From Mycobacterium sp. (GTDB lineage Bacteria > Actinomycetota > Actinomycetes > Mycobacteriales > Mycobacteriaceae), in NCBI RefSeq assembly GCF_002863225.1, contig NZ_PKEK01000039.1, positions 62,001 through 126,000 on the forward strand: a DNA stretch of 64,000 nucleotides. Reading direction: 5' to 3'. Under the pieces are notes generated by a model. It worked only from the letters and a program-made list of their open reading frames with translations. It was not told the DNA's origin and did not search any database. Position 1 is the first letter of the stretch. Each line of letters opens with the position of its first letter. The position numbers and the translations under genes were made by a program. Below are positions 8,153-16,391 of the stretch, one piece after another.

Positions 8153-8261
8153 CACCACCCCCATCTCGTTGGGCGCGAACTGGAACGCTGCACTACCGCC
8201 TCGCCGGGTACGAGGCGGGTTGACGACGAGCCGGCGACCCATCTCGGACGAGTACACCACA

Positions 8262-8289
8262 ATTGTGTACATTGATCAATGTAAACAAT
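8262..8289. promoter_or_regulatory. 28-bp palindromic operator
   Basis: The 28 bases centred on 8275/8276 form a near-perfect dyad: 13 of 14 pairs match (only 8267/8284 does not). The core TACATTGA|TCAATGTA (8268-8283) is a perfect 16-bp palindrome, flanked by ATTGT and ACAAT. It lies between the divergent membrane protein (start 8152) and lipoprotein (start 8425) genes, 770 bp upstream of a MerR gene. This is the form of a dimeric repressor or MerR-type site. Confidence 0.6.
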
Positions 8290-8424
8290 CAGACGCGTTA
8301 GTTGAAGCGAAACGGGTTCCGAGTCGAACCGTCCTCCTGGACGTTCAAGCTCGCCGGCCGGCGGTTCGCCGCACACATTGACGCTCAGCGGTCCCCGGAA
8401 GATCAGTTCATTGGAGATTCGTAG

Positions 8425-8913
8425 ATGAGGATGCACTCGAGCAATCTGGTGTGTGGGATCGCGGTCACCATCGCTGTGGCGGTGTGTGGATGTTCGCGCG
8501 CGACCACACCCGCTGATACCAAGCCCGCCACGAACGCGACCACAAGCCTCATCGTCAGTCTCGGTCGCACCTTTCTCGTCCAAGGCGCCATTTTGGCCAA
8601 ATACCGCGATTCCGGTGGTCCAAGCGGTTGGCTGGGTGAGCCGACGTCCAGTGAGAAGCCAGGGCCAAAGGGGGGTCGCTTCAACGAATTTCAGAGCGGA
8701 GCCATCTACTGGACTCAGCACACCGGTGCGCACACCGTATCGGGACAGATCCTGTGGGCGTGGACCGCCGATGGCGGCCCCGACGGACAGCTGGGTTATC
8801 CCGCCAGCGACGAACAGACCGTGCCCGGCGGAACCACATCCTCGTTCGAATATGGCACCGTCGACTGCCTGAATGGTCACACTTCGATTCACGTTGGGCC
8901 GGCGTCGCCCTAA
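8425..8913 (+). CDS. LGFP-repeat lipoprotein
   Basis: A 162-residue exported protein. The N-terminus is MRMHSSN followed by a hydrophobic stretch (about 8-20) and a lipobox-like VCGC with Cys23 as the probable lipidation site. After a Thr/Pro-rich linker come two or more LGFP-type repeats (GGPSGWLGEPTS..., GGPDGQLGYPAS...), each with a following F-x-GxIYW or FEYGTV strand. LGFP repeats bind the cell wall in mycolic-acid bacteria. A GGAG ribosome site is present 8 nt before ATG 8425. Confidence 0.7.
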   Translation: MRMHSSNLVCGIAVTIAVAVCGCSRATTPADTKPATNATTSLIVSLGRTFLVQGAILAKYRDSGGPSGWLGEPTSSEKPGPKGGRFNEFQSGAIYWTQHTGAHTVSGQILWAWTADGGPDGQLGYPASDEQTVPGGTTSSFEYGTVDCLNGHTSIHVGPASP

Positions 8914-9031
8914 GCCGCACAAACGGTTTGGGCTGCGGCGGTCTGTGCGGAACTCAGCCCTAACTGTTGTCGAGTCACGGCCGTCACGCGGGAGTCCGCC
9001 GGTGCGGCGAGCCTGGAAGTTAAAGTGTGGG

Positions 9032-9991
9032 ATGGCTTCGGATAAATCGCGGCGCAACAAGGCTGTGGCCGCGGTGGTGAGCAACGTGCGGCGCGCATCC
9101 AAACCGGTCCGTCGGCACAGCCGCGACGTCATTGACACCGCGGTGGCGCAACTGTTCGAAGCTATGGCTGCCCCGTCCGTCGATGCGGACGGAAGCGGCG
9201 GTGAATACCGGATGGAGGAATTGGCGCGCCTGGCCGGCACGACGACCCGCAACATTCGTCTATACCGTGACCGGGGTCTGCTGGACGCTCCACCCAGGGT
9301 CGGGCGGCTGGCCATTTACAACGACAGTCATTTGAGTCGGCTTCGACTGATCAGTGGTCTTTTGCGGCGCGGCTACACCATCGCGAACGTGCGCGAGCTG
9401 CTCAGCGCCTATAAGGACGGCAAAAGCCTGGCGGACCTTCTGGGTTTGCCCGAGCCCGCGTCGGCTACCGCCGCGTGGGCACCCGACCATCCGCACAGCA
9501 TGCCTCTGACAGTGGCCCAGGACTTGATCGCCGATCCGCCGGCCTTCGAACGACTCACTGCACTGGGCATCATCCAGGTCGACGGGTCCACCGCCACGCT
9601 GATGCGCCCTCAACTGATCGAAACGTTCAACGAAATCCGCACTCACGGAGTTACTTTGGACACCCTTCTCGACATCCACGAACAAACGCTGCCCCACATC
9701 CAGAGCATCAGCGACGTGTTGGTGCACGCCGGTGTGGAGTACGCCGCGAATGTGCTTGCTCCCGAACAGCTCCCGTCTAGTGACTCCGAATTTGCCGAAC
9801 TGGTAGCAGCATTGGTTGCCTTTGCCCCTCTGGCGGTCTCGTCGATCACCGGTACCCTGGCCACTTCGATGCAGGGAGTAGCCCAGAAGCTCGTGGCAAG
9901 CATGCTGGCGGACTTCGTTCAGCGGTCGCCGCATCACCCAGGCGAACCGCACCTGCCGGCGGCGCCCGACGCACCTTCCCCGCGCCGGTGA
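9032..9991 (+). CDS. MerR-family transcriptional regulator
   Basis: A 319-residue regulator. A basic N-terminal extension of about 55 residues precedes the MerR winged helix, recognisable by RMEELARLAGTTTRNIRLYRDRGLL and the wing GRLAIYNDSHLSRLRLISGLLRRGYT. The C-terminal 200 residues are helical, without the cysteine metal-binding loop of the MerR/CueR group, so a different effector is likely. The frame is open to 8873; ATG 9032 is chosen because the extra residues overlap the lipoprotein gene and look non-coding. It converges with the Lsr2 paralogue 10 bp away. Confidence 0.75.
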   Translation: MASDKSRRNKAVAAVVSNVRRASKPVRRHSRDVIDTAVAQLFEAMAAPSVDADGSGGEYRMEELARLAGTTTRNIRLYRDRGLLDAPPRVGRLAIYNDSHLSRLRLISGLLRRGYTIANVRELLSAYKDGKSLADLLGLPEPASATAAWAPDHPHSMPLTVAQDLIADPPAFERLTALGIIQVDGSTATLMRPQLIETFNEIRTHGVTLDTLLDIHEQTLPHIQSISDVLVHAGVEYAANVLAPEQLPSSDSEFAELVAALVAFAPLAVSSITGTLATSMQGVAQKLVASMLADFVQRSPHHPGEPHLPAAPDAPSPRR

Positions 9992-10001
9992 GCCGTAACG
10001 A

Positions 10002-10331
10002 TCATTGGCACACGCGGTCCCTGTCGTAGGCTTCGATGATCGCCGGTGGGATTTTGCCTCGGGCCGGCACGGCATGATGGTTCGCTTTGGCCCACAGTCG
10101 GACCCGATGCATGTCATGGCGAGTTCGACCGGGACGGCGTTTCATTACTTTCTTGTTGGGCACTTCGACGATGCGGCTCTTGGCAATCCAGGGAGCCATT
10201 TTCACACGAAGGTCTCTGTCGTCGACGAGATCAATCTCGTATTGCCTGCCGTCCAAAGCGAAGCGCGTTGTGGTGGCCCCTGGTTCGCCGCTGAGGTCGT
10301 CGATCAGCTCGACGGCTACTTTCTTGGCCAT
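10002..10331 (-). CDS. Lsr2-family nucleoid-associated protein (paralogue)
   Basis: A 109-residue Lsr2 homologue. The N-terminus MAKKVAVELIDDLSG and FALDGRQYEIDL match the Lsr2 dimerisation and oligomerisation domain. The C-terminal helix-turn-helix has VRLWAKANHHAVPARGKIPPAIIEAY. The DNA minor-groove motif, normally Arg-Gly-Arg, is Arg-Gly-Lys at 91-93. Lsr2 silences AT-rich foreign genes. ATG 10331 follows GGGGAGG. A second Lsr2 next to a MerR gene and uncharacterised genes suggests a specialised or accessory silencer rather than the housekeeping copy. Confidence 0.85.
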   Translation of the reverse strand: MAKKVAVELIDDLSGEPGATTTRFALDGRQYEIDLVDDRDLRVKMAPWIAKSRIVEVPNKKVMKRRPGRTRHDMHRVRLWAKANHHAVPARGKIPPAIIEAYDRDRVCQ

Positions 10332-10422
10332 GTAAGCCTCCCCGGGACGACGGGTAGTAGCAGTGCGGTGCTGCATCGCACGCGCTCACCGGTCATCGAC
10401 CTTCTCGGCCCCGCTTCAGCGC

Positions 10423-10644
10423 TCACAGGCTCTCCAGCCCTGCGCTGTCGACGAACCTCAACTGCCCGCTGTCACAGAGCACTGCCCAGCGCCGCGCGCT
10501 GATGACCACATCGCCGACAACGACGTCGACGTAAGGCAGCACGCCGAAATCGTCGACGATTTCCCCGGTTTGCGTGGAGTCGGCGCGTAGGCGGACCCGG
10601 CAACCGACCGTGAACGCAGGATCGCCGGTGGTGTCGTCATTCAT
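10423..10644 (-). CDS. Hypothetical protein, 73 residues, SH3/KOW-like beta protein
   Basis: MNDDTTGDPAFTVGCRVRLRAD opens a 73-residue protein whose pattern (GCRVRLRADSTQTGEIVDDFG, then alternating hydrophobic strands) resembles a small beta-barrel of SH3/KOW type. Its ATG (10644) overlaps the stop of the upstream gene by 8 bp (ATGAATGA), so the two are translationally coupled. No named family is recognised. Confidence 0.5.
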   Translation of the reverse strand: MNDDTTGDPAFTVGCRVRLRADSTQTGEIVDDFGVLPYVDVVVGDVVISARRWAVLCDSGQLRFVDSAGLESL

Positions 10645-11059
10645 CGTTGCCGGACTCACGTCGGGGTGGGCGCCGGCCGCCACCACGGGGGAGGCGATCG
10701 ACAAGCCTGCCCAGGCGAAGGACAGTGCCGTCCAATGGGTCGACGATCTCAGTGAGCCGCTGCAGGGTTGGGACGATCTTGGCGACGGCTTCGATTTCGA
10801 CACCGAGCCGCTCAGCATTGGTGTCTATACCCGCCGCGCTCTTGCTCAGTTCTGCCAGGTTGTCGGCAATGAATTGAGCCGAACGGCGAAGCGCAGCAAC
10901 GTCATCGAGGGCTGCGTTCAGCCTCAGCGGTAGCCGCGCGACAGCGAGCAGCCCAGAAGTCGGAGCCGCGGTCATTCGGTAGGCACCCAGCCCGAGTGCC
11001 GAAGCTCGATCGATGAGGTCATCGACCAGAGGAGTGATGACGCTGAACGGCCTGCTCAT
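10637..11059 (-). CDS. Hypothetical coiled-coil protein
   Basis: A 140-residue frame from ATG 11059 whose last 90 residues are amphipathic helix (LRLNAALDDVAALRRSAQFIADN..., then a further heptad-like region and IVPTLQRLTEIVDPLDG) and a Gly/Arg-rich tail. It resembles phasin-like or envelope-associated helical mycobacterial proteins, but I cannot name a family. The frame is open 138 residues further upstream, but that part is Arg/Gly/Ser-rich and probably not coding. It overlaps the next gene by 8 bp. Confidence 0.45.
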   Translation of the reverse strand: MSRPFSVITPLVDDLIDRASALGLGAYRMTAAPTSGLLAVARLPLRLNAALDDVAALRRSAQFIADNLAELSKSAAGIDTNAERLGVEIEAVAKIVPTLQRLTEIVDPLDGTVLRLGRLVDRLPRGGGRRPPRRESGNDE

Positions 11060-11133
11060 CGGGCCCAACGCTCGCACCGCGCCATCACGGGTGCCCGAAT
11101 CCAACGACGCCGGGGCAGAGGGCGTGCTGCCTT

Positions 11134-11403
11134 TCAACACCGCGTCGCCAAACGGATCTCGGCAAACCGGTCGGAAGTGGTGACGGCGGAGGCTCGAGCC
11201 TGACGGCCACGGCACAGGTCTTTCCGAACGCCCTGTCGGGCACGAGAAGTTGGCGAGAACGAGGAGTTCGATAAGCGGTGGACCGAGTTGTCCAAGTAGC
11301 GCCGGCCTACCTTCAGTGCGCCGGCGAACACCGGTGCCAGGCCCAGCGGCCAGACCCCCGCTTCGCGGGAAGGCGCCGCTACCGCCGTGTCGGTCGCTGG
11401 CAT
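11134..11403 (-). CDS. Hypothetical protein, 89 residues (uncertain, possibly frame-disrupted)
   Basis: ATG 11403 has an excellent CAGGGGG-type ribosome site. The first 45 residues (MPATDTAVAAPSREAGVWPLGLAP, then FAGALKVGRRYLDNSVHRL) look protein-like, while the tail from about residue 50 is Arg/Ser-rich and ends in mid-helix. It precedes the coiled-coil gene in the same direction. A frameshift near 11260-11290 may have separated one original gene into this frame and the following one. Confidence 0.35.
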   Translation of the reverse strand: MPATDTAVAAPSREAGVWPLGLAPVFAGALKVGRRYLDNSVHRLSNSSFSPTSRARQGVRKDLCRGRQARASAVTTSDRFAEIRLATRC

Positions 11404-11702
11404 GACCACCCCCTGAAATAGCCGTGGATAAACTTCCTGACACCACGAATCCGACCAATGTCATTGTAGTCAATATTCAATGTTGCCATTTGTCAATGGC
11501 ACTAATGAGGCGGTTTTGGTCTGCGATGCTGTCGAGCGTCGACGGGAAAATCGGTGAGCGGCCGATCCCGGGCTAACCCGGCCGAGATGGTTCACTCGGT
11601 GACGAAGTCAGACGTTCGGTGCCCGGCCGACCGCCTTTGGCATCTTGTACTCGCGATCGTGAGCGGCAGGTCGCGGCGAGCGCATCGCCATGGGCGATGA
11701 CG
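11404..11702. other. Spacer with AT-rich operator-like region
   Basis: This 299-bp gap separates the small hypothetical gene from the end of the XRE regulator gene. It contains the palindromes at 11471-11501 (separate entry). I see no coding frame with a credible start. Confidence 0.5.
11471..11501. promoter_or_regulatory. Adjacent imperfect palindromes with CAAT/ATTG half sites
   Basis: CAATATTCAATGTTG (11471-11485) is a 15-bp dyad with one mismatched pair. TGCCATT-n4-AATGGCA (11484-11501) is a second dyad with 7-bp arms. Both lie upstream of the minus-strand gene starting at 11403 and share ATTG/CAAT elements with the 8262-8289 palindrome. Confidence 0.4.
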
Positions 11703-12518
11703 TCATTCGTCCTCGGCCGACGAGCAAAGCACCGCCAGCGCCTCGGCGCTCGGTGAGCCGGGTTCGGCGTGATACACGACCAATTCCTGGCCAGGACTGG
11801 ACCGCACATCGAAGGTCTGCATTGTCAAGGTCATTTCTCCCACGACGGGATGCCGAAAAGTCTTCTTCTGCAGCGATTTTCGTCGCGCGTCATTGCGGCC
11901 CCACAACCTTGCGAAAGCGGGACTGGCCTCGAGCAATTCGTCGCGGACAGTACAGAGCCGCACGTCATCAGGTGCCAACCCGAAACCGTGTCGGAAGCTG
12001 GCCACCGCGTCCTCTGCGACAACTGACCAGTTGCGGTAGAAGGTCTGGGCGTCGGGCTCGGTGAAGATGACGTGCATCAGGTTCTTGGAGTGCGTCCACT
12101 TCAAGAACATGGCATCGGCGATCTTGTTGCTGGCGAGCACGTCGAAGGCCCTGTTGTAGACGAACGCGGGATTGAGCGGCCACATGTCGAGCAGGTCGAG
12201 CAACGCCGGGTCAACGCGTGTGCTGACGCTGCCGCGTTCCTGAGGGCTCAGCCCTGCCAGCCGGAACAAATGCTCACGGGCGCCATCCCCAAGCTGCAGG
12301 ATGGCGGCCAAGGCGTCGACGACCTGAGGCGAGGGGCGCCGTTCGCGTCCCTGCTCGAGCCGCGTGTAGTAGTCAGCACTCATCCCGGCGAGCAGCGCCA
12401 CTTCTTCGCGCCGGAGTCCAGCGACCCGGCGAAAACCGTCGCTGGGAAGTCCCACATCGACCGGCGACACTTCGGCGCGGCGTGCTCGCAAGTACTCTCC
12501 GAGGCCATCGCTGCCCAT
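11703..12518 (-). CDS. XRE-family regulator with MmyB-like ligand-binding domain
   Basis: A 271-residue protein. The helix-turn-helix covers about residues 5-75 (LGEYLRARRAEVSP, GLRREEVALLAGMSADYYTRLEQGR). It is followed by the MmyB-like ligand-binding domain containing WPLNPAFVYNRAFDVLASN and a conserved C-terminal MTLTMQTFDV strand with VVYHAEPGSPS. Such actinobacterial proteins bind a fatty-acid-like ligand and regulate a neighbouring dehydrogenase or reductase. The divergent aldo/keto reductase and SDR genes (12702-14535) are the obvious targets. Start ATG 12518 is chosen because the residues upstream of it look non-coding. Confidence 0.85.
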   Translation of the reverse strand: MGSDGLGEYLRARRAEVSPVDVGLPSDGFRRVAGLRREEVALLAGMSADYYTRLEQGRERRPSPQVVDALAAILQLGDGAREHLFRLAGLSPQERGSVSTRVDPALLDLLDMWPLNPAFVYNRAFDVLASNKIADAMFLKWTHSKNLMHVIFTEPDAQTFYRNWSVVAEDAVASFRHGFGLAPDDVRLCTVRDELLEASPAFARLWGRNDARRKSLQKKTFRHPVVGEMTLTMQTFDVRSSPGQELVVYHAEPGSPSAEALAVLCSSAEDE

Positions 12519-12701
12519 GATCGGCAGTGTAGGTGTCCCGGCTAACGGCGGCTGCTCACGATCGCCGAAGTCCCGGCGCAAACCGCCCACCGCGACCCGT
12601 CAGCAACGCTGCCTAGGTGTACTGCACCCATTGTGCTTGCTCGGCAACTGAATAGTCTCCAAATGCTTGACGACATGACCTTCGGAAAGGACTGATCGAT
12701 C

Positions 12702-13670
12702 ATGAGGCGGACCGCACTGGGTGGTCTTGACGTGTCAGCTCAGGGACTGGGCTGCATGGGTATGAGCGAGTACTACGGCGCGTCCGACTGGGACACGAGC
12801 ATCGCGACCATCCGGCACGCCATCGACGTCGGAGTGACTCTGTTCGACACCGCCGACCAGTACGGCTCCGGTCACAACGAAGTGCTGGTCGGCCGAGCGA
12901 TCGTAGGTCAGCGCGACGATGTCCAGATCGCGACGAAGTTCGGCATCGACCGCAGCGGTGGGGACGAGAACCGGGTCCACAGAGGCGATCCGCCGTACGT
13001 GAAGCGGTCCTGCGATGCATCCCTTCTGCGGTTGGGCGTCGACCACATCGACCTCTACTACCTGCATCGCCCCCCGGACAATGCCGAGATCGAGGACACC
13101 GTGGGGGCGATGGCCGAATTGGTGGATGCAGGCAAAGTCCGATACCTAGGGCTCAGCGAGGTCGGCACCGATGTGTTGCGCCGCGCCCACAACGTGCATC
13201 CCATTGCTGCGGTGCAGAGCGAATATTCCTTGTGGACAAGAGAAGTCGAAGACGTCACCCCGGTGATGGCCGAGCTCGGCATCGGCCTAGTGCCTTACGC
13301 CCCGTTGGGCCGGGGGTTTCTAACCGGGTCGGTGAAAGCCGAAAATCTGGACCCTGGTGACTTCCGCGCTCGCAATCCACGGTTCACCGGTGACGCCAGC
13401 CAGCAGAACCAAGTCATCGCCGACACCGTCCGCGCCACCGCCGAGCGTCTCGGTGTGCTGCCGGCACAGGTGGCGTTGGCCTGGGTGTACGCCCAGGCCG
13501 ACCGGCTCGGCGTTCCGGTGGTGCCGATCCCCGGAACACGCCACGCCAGCCGGCTCGACGAGAACATTGCTTCACTGGACGTCGAGCTGGACGCCGCGAC
13601 TCTGGCGCAACTACAACCCCTCAGCGATCAAGTGCAGGGCGGACGGTACGCCGATCACGGCGTGCGTTGA
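12702..13670 (+). CDS. Aldo/keto reductase
   Basis: A 322-residue AKR TIM barrel. It shows LFDTADQYGSGHNEVLVG with the catalytic Asp and Tyr, the active-site Lys in ATKFG, and the His in LYYLHRPP. The C-terminal PIPGTRHASRLDEN segment binds the NADP(H) phosphate. It is of the AKR11/YhdN type, which acts on small aldehydes or ketones. Divergent from an XRE/MmyB-like gene and followed by an SDR, with which it probably forms a regulator-controlled reductase module. Confidence 0.9.
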   Translation: MRRTALGGLDVSAQGLGCMGMSEYYGASDWDTSIATIRHAIDVGVTLFDTADQYGSGHNEVLVGRAIVGQRDDVQIATKFGIDRSGGDENRVHRGDPPYVKRSCDASLLRLGVDHIDLYYLHRPPDNAEIEDTVGAMAELVDAGKVRYLGLSEVGTDVLRRAHNVHPIAAVQSEYSLWTREVEDVTPVMAELGIGLVPYAPLGRGFLTGSVKAENLDPGDFRARNPRFTGDASQQNQVIADTVRATAERLGVLPAQVALAWVYAQADRLGVPVVPIPGTRHASRLDENIASLDVELDAATLAQLQPLSDQVQGGRYADHGVR

Positions 13671-13767
13671 CTACACCGTCCGCGACGACACATTGGCGTG
13701 AGGATCATTCGGGCTGCGGGAGGCGTTCCAGTCAGTGAGCAAAAACGCTGACGCGGGGAGGAAAACC

Positions 13768-14535
13768 ATGGATATCAGCGGGAACACAATCTTCATTCCG
13801 GGGTCGACCAGCGGCATCGGGCTTGCATTGGCGCTTGCGTTGCAGGACAAGGGCAACACCGTCATCGTGGGCGGGCGACGCACCGCGTTGCTCGACCACA
13901 TAGCCGCTCAGCATCCCGGTATCGACACCGTCCAGATCGATACCACTGATCCGGCCAGCATCTCCGCCGCTGCCGCGTCAGTGTTGGCCAAGCATCCCGA
14001 CCTCAACGTCGTTATCGCCATGGCGGGGGTTATGCGGGTGGAGGACTGGCATCATCCTGACGGCTTCCTCGAGTCGGCCGAAGCGGTGATCACCACCAAC
14101 CTCCTGGGGCCGATTCGCTTGATCGCGGCATTCATCGACCACCTCCAAAAGCAACCGGCGGCCACCATCATCACTGTGTCGTCCGGACTGGCGTTCACGC
14201 CGCTGAAGATCACTCCTAGCTACAACGCCTCTAAGGCCGCCATCCACCTGCTCACGGAGTCACTGCGTCTGCAGCTCGCCGACACCGCCGTAACGCTGAA
14301 GGAACTGGTACCCCCATCGGTGGCCACGGATTTGCTTCCCGGACAACGGGAAAGCTCCTTCGCGATGCCTTTGGAGGAGTTCATCGCCGAGGTCGTCCAG
14401 ATCTTGGAGAGCGACTCAGACGGCAAGGAGATCCAGGTTGAGCGGGTCAAGTTCCTGCGCTACGCCGAGGTGCGTGGTGACTACGACGACGTTGTGCGCA
14501 CCCTCAACGAGGCTGACCCTAACGTCGGTTCTTGA
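13768..14535 (+). CDS. SDR family oxidoreductase (DltE-like)
   Basis: A 255-residue short-chain dehydrogenase. The nucleotide-binding motif is PGSTSGIGLA (a variant of TGxxxGIG), the catalytic residues are Ser in VSSG and the YNASK motif, and NNAG is replaced by MAGV. The N-terminal DISGNTIFIPG is that of the DltE-like group. The frame extends to a GTG at 13735, but ATG 13768 lies 7 nt after GGGGAGG. It follows the AKR gene by 97 bp and converges with the LLM gene 12 bp downstream. Confidence 0.85.
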   Translation: MDISGNTIFIPGSTSGIGLALALALQDKGNTVIVGGRRTALLDHIAAQHPGIDTVQIDTTDPASISAAAASVLAKHPDLNVVIAMAGVMRVEDWHHPDGFLESAEAVITTNLLGPIRLIAAFIDHLQKQPAATIITVSSGLAFTPLKITPSYNASKAAIHLLTESLRLQLADTAVTLKELVPPSVATDLLPGQRESSFAMPLEEFIAEVVQILESDSDGKEIQVERVKFLRYAEVRGDYDDVVRTLNEADPNVGS

Positions 14536-14547
14536 CGCGTCGTGGCC

Positions 14548-15357
14548 TCAACCGTTGTCCCGCCAGGCTACGACCTCTTTGAGATGCGCGAGGTCGTAAC
14601 CGTTGTCGGAGGTGAGCTCGGTCTGGAACAGCGTGACGCCTGTCTCGCGGAAGGCATCGGCATCCGGGCCGTTCGTCCAGAGTGTCGAACGTTCGATGTC
14701 GGCACCGTTGCGGCCGTAGGTCGCCGCCAACTCGTCGACCCGGTCACTGGACCGGCGGAACGCGTCGAGATCCTGGAACGCATGCCAGATGTCGGCGTGC
14801 TTGGCAACGGCGGGCAACGAGCGCTTGGGCCCCGTGCCACCGATCAGGATCGGGAGCTTGCGCACGGGCGGCGGGATCAGTGCGGCAAGCCGGTTCTCGA
14901 TGCGGATCAGGCTCTCGTCGAACAGGTCGAAGCGTGAGCCAAAGGTGCCGAAGTCGTAACCGTATGTGGTGTAGTCCTTTTCGTACCAGCCGGCGCCGAG
15001 GCCGAGGATGAGGCGGCCGCCGCTGATGTGGTCGACGGTGCGCGCCATGTCGGCGAGCAGGTCGGGGTTGCGATAACCGACGCCGGTGACGAGCAACCCG
15101 ATTTCAGCGTGTGAGGTGATCTCGCCCCACGACGCGAGCGCTGTCCAGCCCTCGAAGTTGGCGACGTCTGGCTGCTCGTCTTTCAAAACGGGTTTGCCAT
15201 CGACGATGCCCTTCATAGCCGGGCGGTGGAAATGGTCGTAACCGAAGATGACGTCGACACCGAGATCGTCGGCGGCCAGTACGGCGTCGCGCCACGTGCG
15301 GTAGTCGGGTGTGCCTCCTGGCTGGATCTGAACGGCGACGCGGACGGGACGAGTCAT
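14548..15357 (-). CDS. LLM-class F420-dependent oxidoreductase
   Basis: A 269-residue luciferase-like protein: GYDHFHRP with the conserved His, LLVTGVGYRNP, LILGLGAGWYEKDY, and LPILIGGTGPKRSL. This is the TIGR03854-like F420 group, distinct from the 527-1444 gene. ATG 15357 has a CAGGAG site 5 nt upstream. The 5'-extended frame to 15486 has no support. Substrate unknown. Confidence 0.85.
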   Translation of the reverse strand: MTRPVRVAVQIQPGGTPDYRTWRDAVLAADDLGVDVIFGYDHFHRPAMKGIVDGKPVLKDEQPDVANFEGWTALASWGEITSHAEIGLLVTGVGYRNPDLLADMARTVDHISGGRLILGLGAGWYEKDYTTYGYDFGTFGSRFDLFDESLIRIENRLAALIPPPVRKLPILIGGTGPKRSLPAVAKHADIWHAFQDLDAFRRSSDRVDELAATYGRNGADIERSTLWTNGPDADAFRETGVTLFQTELTSDNGYDLAHLKEVVAWRDNG

Positions 15358-15467
15358 GCATGCTCCTGAGTCAGGTGAGGGCGACGCTTGAGCCAAGTTC
15401 ATCGGGTACGGGTTTATTCCGGGTCGGCGAATCGATGTCATGAGAGGGCACGAGAAACTGGTGGCCG

Positions 15468-16289
15468 ATGCCACGACGCGCAGCACGCCCGTTTAGCACG
15501 GGGTATCCCCTGGGGATGCACTCAGTTCGCATCGGATCAGGCACACCGCTCCTACTCGTCCACGGCATCTCCAACCTGCACAACTGGGACCTCGTCGTCC
15601 CTGACCTGGCCCGCGAGCGCACGGTGATCGCCATCGACCTCCCCGGCTTCGGCCAGAGCCCACCACTGGCCGGTGAGGTCTCCGTCGCCACCCTTACCGA
15701 TGCCGTCGAGAATTTCATCGACGAGCAGGATCTCGGCGGCGTCGACGTGGTCGGTAGTTCGATGGGCGCTCGCATCGTGCTCGACTTGGCCCGCCGCGGT
15801 CATTCCGGTGACGTAGTCGCGCTCGATCCGGGGGGATTCTGGTCCGACCGGCAGGTCAAAATCTTCGGCGCCACCGTGGGCCCGTCGATCGCCTTGGTCA
15901 AGCGCATTCAACCGCTCCTGCCCGCCCTGACCAAGAGCGCCGTCGGGCGGACCGCGCTGCTGCTGCAGTTCTCCGCCAAACCGTGGCGGCTACCCGCGGA
16001 TCTGGTGCTGGGAGAACTGCGCAACTTCAACAGCTCTCCGAGCCTGGATGCCGCGGTGCACGCGCTGGTGCACGGCCCCAAACAGCAAGGCGCACCGGCA
16101 GGTTCGCTGCAGGGGCGGGTCACGATCGGCTGGGGTCGCAACGACCGGGTGACCCTGCCGAGCGAAGCCGACACCGCGATGCAAGCCTTTCCCGACGCCA
16201 CCCTGCATTGGTTCGCCGACTGTGGCCACTTCCCCCACTGGGACCAACCCGAGGAGACGGTGCAGCTGATCCTGGAAGCCACCGGTTAA
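15468..16289 (+). CDS. Alpha/beta hydrolase
   Basis: A 273-residue alpha/beta hydrolase. LLLVHGISNLHNW gives the oxyanion-hole HG, the nucleophile is Ser in VGSSMGAR, the acid Asp is in WGRNDRVTLP, and the His is in ADCGHFPHW. ATG 15516 (MHSVRIGSG) is an alternative and perhaps more typical start; neither has a strong ribosome site. The divergent LLM gene starts 110 bp away. Probable esterase, lactonase or C-C hydrolase; substrate unknown. Confidence 0.8.
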   Translation: MPRRAARPFSTGYPLGMHSVRIGSGTPLLLVHGISNLHNWDLVVPDLARERTVIAIDLPGFGQSPPLAGEVSVATLTDAVENFIDEQDLGGVDVVGSSMGARIVLDLARRGHSGDVVALDPGGFWSDRQVKIFGATVGPSIALVKRIQPLLPALTKSAVGRTALLLQFSAKPWRLPADLVLGELRNFNSSPSLDAAVHALVHGPKQQGAPAGSLQGRVTIGWGRNDRVTLPSEADTAMQAFPDATLHWFADCGHFPHWDQPEETVQLILEATG

Positions 16290-16391
16290 TTCGCGATTCT
16301 GTCTGAGCTCGTGACACCCATGGCTCGAGCGGACTGCGGTTGGTCCGTACGTCGACGCCGGGCGGCGCGGTGCCAGGTAGCGTCGTTGTCA

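Noticed and set aside
8311..8335. tRNA T-arm-like GGTTCGACTCGG (reverse strand), possible attachment site remnant
   Set aside because: No anticodon or acceptor stem can be built around it, and no integrase or flanking direct repeat was seen.
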